DNA of 64,000 nt, from assembly GCF_907163125.1 (NCBI RefSeq), contig NZ_OU015319.1:1426001-1490000 (forward strand). The letters run 5' to 3'. Within the stretch, counting starts at the first letter, position 1, and every line of letters starts with the position of its first letter. Below the pieces are notes generated by a model. That model did not search any database, was not told the DNA's origin, and saw only the letters and a program-made list of their open reading frames with translations. Both the position numbers and the translations under genes were made by a program. Shown piece after piece: positions 51,909 to 59,699 of the stretch. Source of the stretch: Cloacibacterium caeni. Its GTDB lineage: Bacteria; Bacteroidota; Bacteroidia; Flavobacteriales; Weeksellaceae.

Positions 51909-51916
51909 TACTTTTG
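51909..51916 (+). promoter_or_regulatory. Putative -7 element of the Cys/Lys-rich gene
   Basis: TACTTTTG matches TAnnTTTG, 21 bp before the start at 51938. Confidence 0.5.
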
Positions 51917-51937
51917 ATGAACTAAATATTAAACCAT

Positions 51938-52153
51938 ATGAAAAGAATCATCGCCGTATTAGCCATATCAGTATTTACATTAGGAATGGCTCAAGAAACA
52001 CCGAAAAAATCTTGTTGCGCAGCAAAAGATAAAAAAGAATGTAGCGCAAAAGAAAAGAAAGAATGCGCTTCTAAAGACAAAAAAGACTGTAAAGCTGAAG
52101 CCAACAAAGACAAAAAATCTTGTTGTGCTGCTAAAAAGGAAAAAGCAGCTTAG
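51938..52153 (+). CDS. Small secreted Cys/Lys-rich protein
   Basis: The 71-residue product has a signal peptide (MKRIIAVLAISVFTLGMAQ). The mature part of about 52 residues is almost only Lys, Cys, Ala, Glu, Asp and Ser. It contains two SCCAAK units near the ends and three evenly spaced single-Cys units (KECSAK, KECASK, KDCKAE). Seven cysteines and many lysines suggest a metal-binding or metallothionein-like exported peptide, but no family is known to me. It is divergent from the efflux operon and has its own -7 element. Its terminator has been split by the insertion sequence that follows. Confidence 0.75.
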   Translation: MKRIIAVLAISVFTLGMAQETPKKSCCAAKDKKECSAKEKKECASKDKKDCKAEANKDKKSCCAAKKEKAA

Positions 52154-52160
52154 TAAAAAT

Positions 52161-52175
52161 AAAATCCCGAAAATT
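52161..52175. terminator. Left half of a terminator split by the IS element
   Basis: AAAATCCCGAAAATT ends where the element begins. Its partner TTTTCGGGATTTTTTT follows the element at 53603-53618. Joined, they make a bidirectional hairpin for the Cys/Lys-rich gene and the delta' gene. Confidence 0.75.
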
Positions 52176-52203
52176 TAGACTGCACCCAAAAGTTTAGACA
52201 AAA

Positions 52204-52992
52204 TTAAACAATATTTTCAAAGGAAAGAGTTCGGTACTGTACCGGACTCTTTCCTTTGAGATTGAGTCTTATTCTATCATTGTTGTAATAGTGAATGTAC
52301 TTCACTATTTCCATCTTAAGTTCCTGAATGGAACCAAACTTTCTGGCATAAAACATTTCTGATTTTATCGTTCCAAAAAAGTTTTCTATCACCGCATTGT
52401 CCAAACAGTTTCCTTTTCGGGACATACTTTGAATAATACCTTTTTCTTTTAACAAGTTTTGGTAATGTTTCATTTGATATTGCCAACCTTGATCAGAATG
52501 TAGAATGATGTTTTGTGTAGATTTTACTTTTCTGAATGATTTCTTTAGCATTCTGATGATTTGGCTAAACACAGGTCTTTCAGATAAGTCAAAACTGACA
52601 ATTTCACCATTAAATAAATCGATGATTGGAGATAGATAAAGTTTATTACCCGATACATTAAACTCTGTAACATCGGTTGCCCATTTCTGATTAGGAGTGT
52701 CCGATTTGAAATTCCTCTGTAGAACATTGGGCGCAATTTTCCCTTGCTCTCCCTTGTAAGATTTATATTTCTTCACTCGGATAATACTCTTTAAACCTAA
52801 TATTTTCATAAGTCGTAAAACAGTTTTGTGATTAATCAAAATTCCTTTTTCTTTCAAAAGCAAAGTAATTCTTCTATAGCCCAACCTTCCTTTGTGACGA
52901 TGATAAATCTGCTTAATCATTTCTTTTATTTCCGCATATTTATCTTTCATTTGAAAGCGTTTTCGATAGTAATAAAAACTGCTTCTTGCCAT
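52204..52992 (-). CDS. IS3-family transposase OrfB (DDE integrase domain)
   Basis: The 262-residue frame has the HTH_21-like part (HRHKGRLGYRRITLLL) followed by the rve integrase core. The catalytic triad is Asp in WATDVTEFN, Asp in ILHSDQGWQYQ and Glu in NAVIENFFGTIKSE. The frame is open upstream of the listed start through LLNCTSMARSSFYYY back into the end of orfA. The functional product is therefore probably the OrfAB fusion made by -1 frameshifting at 53085-53091, rather than a protein starting at ATG 52992. Confidence 0.92.
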   Translation of the reverse strand: MARSSFYYYRKRFQMKDKYAEIKEMIKQIYHRHKGRLGYRRITLLLKEKGILINHKTVLRLMKILGLKSIIRVKKYKSYKGEQGKIAPNVLQRNFKSDTPNQKWATDVTEFNVSGNKLYLSPIIDLFNGEIVSFDLSERPVFSQIIRMLKKSFRKVKSTQNIILHSDQGWQYQMKHYQNLLKEKGIIQSMSRKGNCLDNAVIENFFGTIKSEMFYARKFGSIQELKMEIVKYIHYYNNDRIRLNLKGKSPVQYRTLSFENIV

Positions 52993-53033
52993 CGATGTAC
53001 AATTCAGCAGTACTGCTAAATCAAAGTCCTGCC

Positions 53034-53558
53034 TTAACTCTTCGATGGCTTTGGATTTTTCCTTTCCTGAATTAAGGCTTCTAACTTTTTTAAAATGGCG
53101 TTCTCGGCTTCTAAATAATAAATCCTCTCCAACAGTTCTTCCTCCCTTGTTAAGGGTTTGCCTGTTTTCTTTTTTTTTCGCTTGTAATTACTCATGGTTT
53201 TAGGTCTTCCTCTGGGTCTGTTTTCTAAACCTAAAATACCATTTTTTTTATAATTACGCTGCCAACTAAGAATACTGGACTCCGCAGGAATATTAAACCT
53301 TCTCGACGCTTCTTTTAAACTTAAATTCTCTTTCTCAATTACTGATAAAATCTTTAATTTAAAATCTTTTGTGTAATGCGTATTGGAAAGCCGAACAAGT
53401 CCTGAAACTCCATAAAGTTCATAAAATTTTATCCATTTACGAACCAAGGAACCACAAACTCCAATGCGTTTTCCTAAATCGTCTGTTCCAATATCCCCTT
53501 TGTGATATCTCTTTATAGCTTTTAATTTAAAGTCTACTGAATATTTACTTTTCCCCAT
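53034..53558 (-). CDS. IS3-family transposase OrfA (helix-turn-helix protein)
   Basis: The 174-residue protein begins MGKSKYSVDFKLKAIKRYHKG, with two helix-turn-helix units (residues about 8-50 and 65-110). A basic stretch (RGRPKTMSNYKRKKKKTGK) and a C-terminal leucine-zipper-like helix (LLERIYYLEAENAILKKL) follow. It binds the element ends and dimerises with the OrfAB transposase. The frame is open to 53624, outside the element, so I start at ATG 53558 inside the terminal repeat. Confidence 0.9.
   Translation of the reverse strand: MGKSKYSVDFKLKAIKRYHKGDIGTDDLGKRIGVCGSLVRKWIKFYELYGVSGLVRLSNTHYTKDFKLKILSVIEKENLSLKEASRRFNIPAESSILSWQRNYKKNGILGLENRPRGRPKTMSNYKRKKKKTGKPLTREEELLERIYYLEAENAILKKLEALIQERKNPKPSKS
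53085..53091 (-). other. Programmed -1 frameshift site (A AAA AAG)
   Basis: On the minus strand the zero frame reads TTA AAA AAG TTA near the end of orfA. A -1 slip gives AAA GTT AGA AGC, which stays open into orfB. A AAA AAG is the classic heptamer of IS3-family elements. Confidence 0.75.
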
Positions 53559-53602
53559 AAAAAATGCCCCTAAAAAGTGTCTAACTTTTTGGGGGCAGTC
53601 CA

Positions 53603-53618
53603 TTTTCGGGATTTTTTT
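53603..53618. terminator. Right half of the terminator split by the IS element
   Basis: TTTTCGGGATTTTTTT is the complement of the stem at 52161-52175. It now follows the delta' stop codon without its partner, so termination of the delta' transcript may be impaired. Confidence 0.75.
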
Positions 53619-54735
53619 ATGCACTTCGGTGAATGTATCTGGTTAATTTTATGCCTAAATCTGTCCAAACAATTTTGGCATTTGCATTTCTATAAAGATG
53701 CAAATCAGCATCGGAGATTTCTTCTAAAATATCTACAATATTAGCTCCATGAATAAAATTGGTGAACGCTTCCCAATTGAATCCGTTTTTAGATAAACGT
53801 TTGTAAACTAAATGTTCTGCATCATAATTTTGCAATAATGCTAACCTGAACATCTCAGAACAAAAATCTAAGAAATTTTTCTGTTTTTCTCTATTCCAAG
53901 AAGCGATATTTCTTCCCCACAAAACGATATTTCTCAAAACTTCTGGTTTCTTTTTCGCCATGAAAGCATTTCTCACCCAATCGATAAAAAGTTCTTCAAA
54001 TTCTTCATTCGCAGAATCATTTTGAAGCAATTGTAGCGCAGTATTGTAATTTCCTTGCGCTTGGTGAATCACTTCTTTTATTTTTTCTTCGGAAACATCA
54101 AATTGATTTTTGATTCCTTGTTCTAGACTTTCGTCATCTATTCTAGGCACTTCTATCGCTTGACATCTTGATAAAATAGTTGGTAAAATGGTGTCTATTT
54201 TTTTTGCAAGAAGCAAAATAATGGTCTTTTTAGGTGGCTCTTCTAGAAATTTTAAAAATTTATTGGCTGCTGTTACATTCATTTTATCAGCTCGCCAAAC
54301 AATGAGAATTTTAGTTCCTCCTTCGAAACTTTTTAGCGCAAATTTCTGATTCAGCGCGTCTACTTCATCAGCAGAAATAAACAATTGCTTGTTTTGAGCG
54401 TCTAACACTTCATTCCAATCATTAATGGAAGCGTAAGGATTTTCTATAATCATATTTCTGAAATCCTCAAACAATCTTTGACTCAAAGAATTGTTTTTTT
54501 CTGTAAAAACGGGAAAACTAAAATGTAAATCTAAGTGATTAAGATGCTCTACTTTAGAAGCAGCATGTTCATTTTCTCTTTTGAGAATTTCTTTAGCATA
54601 AGCCAGAGCTAATGGTAAAACGCCGAAACCTTCTTCACCAATAAATAACTGAGCATGTCCTACTCTTTCTTTATCTATGGCATCTTTAAGCGTTTCTATA
54701 ACTTTTTTTTGTCCTACAATTTCTTCCCAATTCAT
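53617..54735 (-). CDS. holB: DNA polymerase III subunit delta' (clamp-loader ATPase-like)
   Basis: The 372-residue AAA+ protein begins NWEEIVGQKKVIETLKDAI and HAQLFIGEEGFG. The P-loop is degenerate (GEEGFGVLPLA, no GKT), as in delta' subunits that do not hydrolyse ATP. KILIVWRADKMNVTAANKFLKFLEEPP matches the family core around sensor and SRC-like positions (FLEEPPKKTIILL), and ILSRCQAIEVPR follows. The four zinc cysteines of E. coli delta' are absent, as in other Bacteroidota. It ends one base inside the terminator half that borders the insertion sequence. Confidence 0.88.
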   Translation of the reverse strand: MNWEEIVGQKKVIETLKDAIDKERVGHAQLFIGEEGFGVLPLALAYAKEILKRENEHAASKVEHLNHLDLHFSFPVFTEKNNSLSQRLFEDFRNMIIENPYASINDWNEVLDAQNKQLFISADEVDALNQKFALKSFEGGTKILIVWRADKMNVTAANKFLKFLEEPPKKTIILLLAKKIDTILPTILSRCQAIEVPRIDDESLEQGIKNQFDVSEEKIKEVIHQAQGNYNTALQLLQNDSANEEFEELFIDWVRNAFMAKKKPEVLRNIVLWGRNIASWNREKQKNFLDFCSEMFRLALLQNYDAEHLVYKRLSKNGFNWEAFTNFIHGANIVDILEEISDADLHLYRNANAKIVWTDLGIKLTRYIHRSA

Positions 54736-54915
54736 AGTTTCAAAGATAAGAATTTGGTGGAAAGTGAAAAGACAGATGCTACAAGTTTTTTCAATTTTGA
54801 GTTAAATTCAATGAATTTTCTGATAAATTCGTCTTTAATCCTGTGAAATTTAACGCTTATTAACTTTCACGTTTCAGTAATAATTAAGATATTTGCGCAT
54901 TAATTAAAAAAGATA

Positions 54916-56190
54916 ATGATAAAAAGAATTTTTCTTTTACCTTTCATTGCTGTTGGTTTAAGTGTAGAAGCGCAAAGTTTAGGTAATTCTCCTTATGCAG
55001 CATTTGGTATCGGCGAAGTAAAATATGACAACTCAGTAGAAACCAGTTCAATGGGCGGCATAAACACTGCTTACATTTGGGATTTCAATAACAGTTTTAA
55101 CTTTAAAAACCCAGCTGCAAACACCAATCTAGAGCTTACTTCTTTCAGGGTTCAAATGACTAATGAGAACCAATCTTTAAAATCAGATTTTAATGGATTA
55201 AGCGCTAACAAACATTCTAATTATCTTTCTAACATCTCTATAGCTTTCCCTATTTCTAAAAAATTGAAATTTGGATTTGGTTATCAACCGTATAGTTCTA
55301 AAAGATATGACATTATCACTTCTAAAATCCTTGCAGACAGTACTGTAAAAGCAAATCGCTTTTATGGTGAAGGTACACTAAGTACTATTCAAGCAGCTTT
55401 CGGTTATCAAGTCAACAAAGAATTTGCAGTAGGTTTAAGAAGTAATTTCTACTTCGGAAAATTATCAGATGTTGAAGAATTGGCTTATTCTAATGCTGAA
55501 CTGATTAATGGTTTTGAAACATCTAATAGAATTAAAACCTTCAACTTTACCTTAGGTTCTACCTATCAGAAAAAATTTAAAAACGATAAGAAACTTACTT
55601 TAGGTGCAACTTATACTTTTGGAACCACTGGTAATGTAAAAACTCAGTTCTTAAACAGCACTTATTACTATTATCTAGACCAAAAATTAAACGTTACCGA
55701 AATAGAAAAGAAAACCAGCGAAGACAAAAATCTTATTCCTTCAGAAGCTTCTTTAGGGATTGGTTATGGTCATGATGCAAAATGGTTCGCTTCTGCTCAA
55801 ATCGATTACAAAAAAGGTTCTACTACAATGTTTTTAGGACAGCCTTTCACTTACCAAGATTCTTATAGAATTTCTGCAGGTGGTTGGTATTTACCAAATT
55901 ATAATGACTTCAGAAGCTATTTTAACCGTGTAGTTTATAGATATGGTGCTTTCTATGAAAAAGGAAATCTTAGCGTCAACGGAACCAATATTAACCAATA
56001 CGGAATCACTGCTGGTCTTACTTTACCTTTCGAAAAATCAAATGCGGTAAGAATGAGCGGTATAGATTTAGGATTAGAATTTGGTAGAAGAGGAACGTTA
56101 GAAAACAATCTTATCCAACAGAATTTCTTCAACGTAAAAGTTGGAATTAATTTTGCTGATAAATGGTTCCAGAAAAGAGTTTACGAATAA
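54916..56190 (+). CDS. Outer membrane protein, probable beta-barrel
   Basis: The 424-residue protein has a signal peptide (MIKRIFLLPFIAVGLSVEAQS) and then SLGNSPYAAFGIGEVKYDNS. Alternating strands continue to the C-terminus (FFNVKVGINFADKWFQKRVYE). The SMGGINTAYIWDFNNSFNFKNPA region resembles FadL/OmpP1-like starts in Bacteroidota, but I cannot assign a transport substrate. Its last bases overlap the long frame of lptC, and the true lptC start lies 48 bp further. The pairing suggests an envelope or LPS context. Confidence 0.75.
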   Translation: MIKRIFLLPFIAVGLSVEAQSLGNSPYAAFGIGEVKYDNSVETSSMGGINTAYIWDFNNSFNFKNPAANTNLELTSFRVQMTNENQSLKSDFNGLSANKHSNYLSNISIAFPISKKLKFGFGYQPYSSKRYDIITSKILADSTVKANRFYGEGTLSTIQAAFGYQVNKEFAVGLRSNFYFGKLSDVEELAYSNAELINGFETSNRIKTFNFTLGSTYQKKFKNDKKLTLGATYTFGTTGNVKTQFLNSTYYYYLDQKLNVTEIEKKTSEDKNLIPSEASLGIGYGHDAKWFASAQIDYKKGSTTMFLGQPFTYQDSYRISAGGWYLPNYNDFRSYFNRVVYRYGAFYEKGNLSVNGTNINQYGITAGLTLPFEKSNAVRMSGIDLGLEFGRRGTLENNLIQQNFFNVKVGINFADKWFQKRVYE

Positions 56191-56237
56191 ACCGAACAAT
56201 TTATTTATTCATAAATTTTATAGTTAAATCTATAAAA

Positions 56238-56831
56238 ATGCAGAAAAAATTCTCAAGAATATTATTTAAAAATATAGTCACCTTTTCAGGTTTGGCTATA
56301 TTTTTTGCTTTGACTTCTTGCGAAGAAGATTTGGCTAAAGTAAACGATAAAAAAAGCACCAATTTCGCTTCTAGAATTATCTACAATGCAGACATTGTAA
56401 AAAAAGATTCTGGAATGGTAAAAGTGCGTTTCAAAGCGCCATTGCTAGAAGAATATGAATTTGTAGACACTCCTTATGTAGTGGTAAGAAAAGGATTATA
56501 TCTGGAATTTTATGATTCTAAAAAACCCAAAACTCCAGGGAAACTTTGGGCAAAATATGCCAAAATGATTGACAAAAAACAATTCTACGAAGCCAGAGGA
56601 AATGTAAAAGTCATCAATAACGAAGGACAAACTTTTGCCATGCAATCTATTTATTGGGACAAAGCAAAACAAAGAATGTACACTAAAGATACCGTTTTCA
56701 TTACAGATAAAGACGGTTCAATTTTCGTGGCGGCAAATGGAATGAATGCAAAAGATGATTTTTCTGAATATACCTTCTACAACAATTCTGGAGACTTTAA
56801 TGTGAAGAAAATGCCGAATTCTGGAAATTAA
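56238..56831 (+). CDS. lptC: LptC-like LPS export lipoprotein
   Basis: From ATG 56238 the product has 197 residues. Its N-terminus MQKKFSRILFKNIVTFSG and the lipobox IFFALTSC predict a lipoprotein or anchored periplasmic protein. A beta-jellyroll follows with IIYNADIVKKDSGMVKVRFK, RKGLYLEFYD and MQSIYWDKAKQRMYTKDTVFI, the LptC/OstA-like fold that carries LPS from the LptBFG extractor to LptA. The frame is open from 56163 inside the preceding gene; the later Met is a natural start. Confidence 0.88.
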   Translation: MQKKFSRILFKNIVTFSGLAIFFALTSCEEDLAKVNDKKSTNFASRIIYNADIVKKDSGMVKVRFKAPLLEEYEFVDTPYVVVRKGLYLEFYDSKKPKTPGKLWAKYAKMIDKKQFYEARGNVKVINNEGQTFAMQSIYWDKAKQRMYTKDTVFITDKDGSIFVAANGMNAKDDFSEYTFYNNSGDFNVKKMPNSGN

Positions 56832-56886
56832 AGTTCTATCTATTTTTCTTGATAATTTCTTTGTAACTTTAGGTTTTTAAAACTTC

Positions 56887-57933
56887 ATGAAAACATATTT
56901 CGCCATTGGTTTAATGTCTGGAACCAGCCTTGATGGTTTAGACATTTGCTATGCAAAATTCCAAAATATTACCAATTGGGAATTTGAAATTCTAAAAACC
57001 GAAACCATTCCTTACTCTATAGAATGGAAAAATCGTCTGCAAAATGCTATTCTACTTTCGGCTGAAGATTTATTGGCGTTAGACAAAGAATATGGCTTCT
57101 ATCTCGGCGAAAAAACTCAAGAATTTATTTCCAAAAATAATATTGCTGATTTAGATTTTATCGCTTCTCACGGTCATACTGTTTTTCATCAACCGCAACG
57201 AAAATTCACCTTGCAAATCGGCGATGGAAGAGCCATAAAATTAACAACCAAAAAGCCCGTAATCTACGATTTTAGAAGTCAAGATGTTTTAATGGGCGGA
57301 AATGGCGCTCCATTAGTTCCCATCGGCGATGAACTTTTATTTTCGCAATATGATGCTTGTCTCAATTTGGGCGGATTTTCTAATATTTCATTACAGAAAA
57401 ACCATCAAAGAATTGCTTTTGATATTTCGCCAGTCAATGTAGTTTTGAATTATTTTGCTGGAAAATTAGGCAAAAACTATGATGAAAACGGTGATTTTGC
57501 TAGAAATGGCGCAATTAATTTTAAAATTTTAGAAGAGTTAAATGCTTTAACCTTTTATCAAAAACCCGCTCCAAAATCTTTAGGTGTGGAATTTGTAAAT
57601 TCTGAAATTTTTCCTTTGTTAAAAGACGAAACTCCTGAAAATATCATCGCTACTTTTACCGAACATATTGCCGAACAAATTGCCAAAGTTTTTAATGACA
57701 ATCAGCTCAAAACTGTTTTAGTAACTGGTGGCGGAACTTTCAATACTTATTTATTAGAAAAAATACAAGAAAAATCTCATACAGAACTCATTGTTCCAGA
57801 CGAAAACATAATCAACTTCAAAGAAGCTTTAATCTTTGCTTTTATGGGCGTTTTAAGAATCAGAAATGAGGTAAATGTACTTTGTTCAGCAACAGGAAGT
57901 TCAGAGAATCATTGCAGCGGAATATTGGTATAA
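56887..57933 (+). CDS. anmK: Anhydro-N-acetylmuramic acid kinase
   Basis: The 348-residue sugar kinase of the ASKHA fold phosphorylates and hydrolyses anhMurNAc in peptidoglycan recycling. The ATP-binding start reads GLMSGTSLDGLDICYAKF. ASHGHTVFHQP, GNGAPLVPIGDELLF and LVTGGGTFNTYL are the other family blocks. Length is slightly under the usual 370. It lies 55 bp after lptC on the same strand. No MurQ is seen here. Confidence 0.94.
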   Translation: MKTYFAIGLMSGTSLDGLDICYAKFQNITNWEFEILKTETIPYSIEWKNRLQNAILLSAEDLLALDKEYGFYLGEKTQEFISKNNIADLDFIASHGHTVFHQPQRKFTLQIGDGRAIKLTTKKPVIYDFRSQDVLMGGNGAPLVPIGDELLFSQYDACLNLGGFSNISLQKNHQRIAFDISPVNVVLNYFAGKLGKNYDENGDFARNGAINFKILEELNALTFYQKPAPKSLGVEFVNSEIFPLLKDETPENIIATFTEHIAEQIAKVFNDNQLKTVLVTGGGTFNTYLLEKIQEKSHTELIVPDENIINFKEALIFAFMGVLRIRNEVNVLCSATGSSENHCSGILV

Positions 57934-57960
57934 AAAAAGGTTTCGGAACAAATCTGAAAA
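57932..57960 (+). repeat. AAAAGGTTTCnGAACAAATCT repeat, copy 1
   Basis: TAAAAAAAGGTTTCGGAACA and following bases match the copy at 58574-58602 with only a few changes. The two copies are direct repeats that bracket the gene 57963-58562. Confidence 0.7.
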
Positions 57961-57962
57961 CA

Positions 57963-58562
57963 TTAATGTAGATAAAATGTTTTATTAAGAATTTCTTTTG
58001 CTAAAACACTTTCATCACTTTTATTACCATTTTCTTTTTTAGAATCTTGAAAAATTAAGAAATGGGTGTTTTTACCATCAAATTTCATTTTATAAATTTC
58101 CATGTCAAATGGATTTCTTAAAACGGAAACCATTAATTTTCTTCCTTCAAAAGTATTTTTATTAATGGTTAAAGTTACATCTGTATCAATGGACTCTTCA
58201 AATTTTGTTTTCATTGAATCAGCATAATCAGATGGAGAAAAATTTCCTTTTATTATCATGTAAAATATCTTGAAATCGTTTCCAGATAACACCCAACTTT
58301 TCAAACTATTTCCTTCATCATTAAATTCGTAAGCAAAATACTGAGGATAATCAAAACTTACAATTCCTTTACTGAAAGTCATCTCAGGAGAAATGTTGAT
58401 TTTTATAATTTTGTCTTCCAACTTAAAAGCCTCATCTTCTTTTACTTTACGAATAGTTCCGTTAATGGTAACATTAAATGTTTTGGAAGGTTTTTCGTCT
58501 ATACTCTGTGAAGCCAAATCCAGTGAAACGATTGTGAAAAGAAATAATAAAAGTTTTCTCAT
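57963..58562 (-). CDS. Secreted protein of unknown function
   Basis: The 199-residue product has a signal peptide (MRKLLLFLFTIVSLDLASQ). The mature part includes TFNVTINGTIRKVKEDEAF, MTFSKGIVSFDYPQYFAYEF and a C-terminal EILNKTFYLH. Mixed beta strands suggest a compact beta-rich domain; no motif is recognised. It is bracketed by 25- to 30-bp direct repeats, one of which acts as the terminator of the next upstream gene, so it may have arisen or moved by recombination between them. Confidence 0.65.
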   Translation of the reverse strand: MRKLLLFLFTIVSLDLASQSIDEKPSKTFNVTINGTIRKVKEDEAFKLEDKIIKINISPEMTFSKGIVSFDYPQYFAYEFNDEGNSLKSWVLSGNDFKIFYMIIKGNFSPSDYADSMKTKFEESIDTDVTLTINKNTFEGRKLMVSVLRNPFDMEIYKMKFDGKNTHFLIFQDSKKENGNKSDESVLAKEILNKTFYLH

Positions 58563-58573
58563 AATTTTTAGAA

Positions 58574-58606
58574 TAAAAAAGGTTTCAGAACAAATCTAAA
58601 ACCTTT
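58574..58606 (-). terminator. Terminator of the SRPBCC gene, repeat copy 2
   Basis: On the minus strand AAAAGGTTTT and AAACCTTTTT pair around AGATTTGTTCTG, ending in T residues, about 20 bp after the SRPBCC stop. The same sequence is repeated at 57932-57960. Confidence 0.7.
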
Positions 58607-58626
58607 TAATTATCGTTTAAATGTTA

Positions 58627-59016
58627 TTACAATTGCTCTAACTTGTCTGTAAGTGCATTTAAGAAGTTTTGTAATGGTTTTTCTACCATCATTTTGATGA
58701 ATGGATTAAAATTTCCATCGAATAATAATTGAACTTCTGTTTGGTTTTCGTTTACTGGAGAGATGTTTCCTGTAAGTGAAAAGTCTAATGAAGAACTTGC
58801 AGATTTCAAAACTACTTTTTGACCTTCTACCAATTCAGCGATTTTAAGGGCAACTTCTGGCATTCCTTTTAAACCAAATTTAAAGCCATCTTCTCTATGT
58901 TCGAAACTGGTTAAACTATCTGGCATTAAGTGTTTGTAATCTTCAGGATTTTTAAGCATTTGAAAAAGTTGCTCAGAAGATTTATTTACTATAACTTTTC
59001 TTCCTTCTAAATTCAT
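58627..59016 (-). CDS. SRPBCC-family small protein
   Basis: From ATG 59016 the product has 129 residues and begins MNLEGRKVIVNKSSEQLFQM. It has the helix-grip pattern of SRPBCC proteins: LKNPEDYKHLMPDS, then strands SFEHREDGFKFGLKG and TEVQLLFDGNFNPF, and a long C-terminal helix. No catalytic residues are obvious, and a lipid or hydrophobic ligand is likely. The upstream frame to 59112 is rejected since it overlaps the divergent NUDIX gene and its promoter. Confidence 0.8.
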   Translation of the reverse strand: MNLEGRKVIVNKSSEQLFQMLKNPEDYKHLMPDSLTSFEHREDGFKFGLKGMPEVALKIAELVEGQKVVLKSASSSLDFSLTGNISPVNENQTEVQLLFDGNFNPFIKMMVEKPLQNFLNALTDKLEQL

Positions 59017-59024
59017 TTTTTTAA

Positions 59025-59032
59025 TATTTTTG
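59025..59032 (+). promoter_or_regulatory. Putative -7 element of the NUDIX gene
   Basis: TATTTTTG matches TAnnTTTG, 21 bp before the NUDIX start. It lies in the short gap between the divergent SRPBCC and NUDIX genes. Confidence 0.5.
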
Positions 59033-59053
59033 TAAAAATTAATATAATTACAA

Positions 59054-59665
59054 ATGTATAAAGTTTTTGTCAATGAAAAAAGATTAAGCATCAGTAAATC
59101 TCCAATTCCCATTGAGAAGAACTTGCCTTATGAAGAAACCACCACCTTGGAAATCGCCATAGATTTGCTCGAAAATACTTCTACCTCAGAAATTAACATT
59201 TACGGTGAGAATTTAGAGCAAATTTGGGAAGAATTGACGGGTATGTTACGAGTTGTGGAAGCAGCAGGTGGAATTGTTTTCAACCAAGAAAATAAAATCC
59301 TTTTCATTCACAGATTAGGAAGATGGGACTTGCCGAAAGGTAAAATAGAGCCAGAAGAATCTCTAGAAAATGCTGCGCTAAGAGAATTAGAAGAAGAAAC
59401 TGGACTTACAGAGCTTATTTTAGAAGAATTTGTGAATACTACTTTCCATATTTACAAAGAAAAAAAACAAGGAAAAGAGGAAAGAATTCTGAAAGCCACG
59501 CATTGGTTTAAAATGACTTATGTAGGTCAAAAAGAACCGATCCCTCAAACTGAAGAAGGAATTACAAAAGTAGAATGGAAAACGCAAACCGAAATTAACG
59601 AAGAAGTTTTACCCAATACTTTTAAAAACATCAAACTGATTTTGAGCGAGGTTTTTGCAATATAA
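59054..59665 (+). CDS. NUDIX hydrolase
   Basis: The 203-residue protein has an N-terminal extension of about 70 residues (MYKVFVNEKRLSISK), then AAGGIVFNQENKILFIHRLG and the complete Nudix box GKIEPEESLENAALRELEEE followed by TGL. The box coordinates the metal that hydrolyses nucleoside diphosphate-linked substrates. RLGRWDLPKGK before the box resembles Ap4A or house-cleaning hydrolases; the exact substrate is unknown. It is monocistronic, with its own promoter and a bidirectional terminator shared with murF. Confidence 0.92.
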   Translation: MYKVFVNEKRLSISKSPIPIEKNLPYEETTTLEIAIDLLENTSTSEINIYGENLEQIWEELTGMLRVVEAAGGIVFNQENKILFIHRLGRWDLPKGKIEPEESLENAALRELEEETGLTELILEEFVNTTFHIYKEKKQGKEERILKATHWFKMTYVGQKEPIPQTEEGITKVEWKTQTEINEEVLPNTFKNIKLILSEVFAI

Positions 59666-59695
59666 AAAAGGTGGAAATTAAAATTTCCACCTTTT
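59666..59695. terminator. Bidirectional terminator between NUDIX gene and murF
   Basis: Perfect 13-bp arms AAAAGGTGGAAAT and ATTTCCACCTTTT surround TAAA. Confidence 0.9.
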
Positions 59696-59699
59696 CTTT

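Larger units (their letters stand above)
52176..53602 (-). mobile_element. IS3-family insertion sequence (about 1.43 kb)
   Basis: The element is bounded by imperfect terminal inverted repeats: TAGACTGCACCCAAAAG from 52176 and, inverted, TGGACTGCCCCCAAAAAG ending at 53602. It carries orfA (53034-53558) and orfB (52204-52992) in the -1 arrangement with an intact slippery heptamer, and the DDE residues are present, so it may be active. TTT flanks both sides and could be a 3-bp target duplication, but the T-rich target makes this ambiguous. It sits inside a transcription terminator. Confidence 0.88.
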
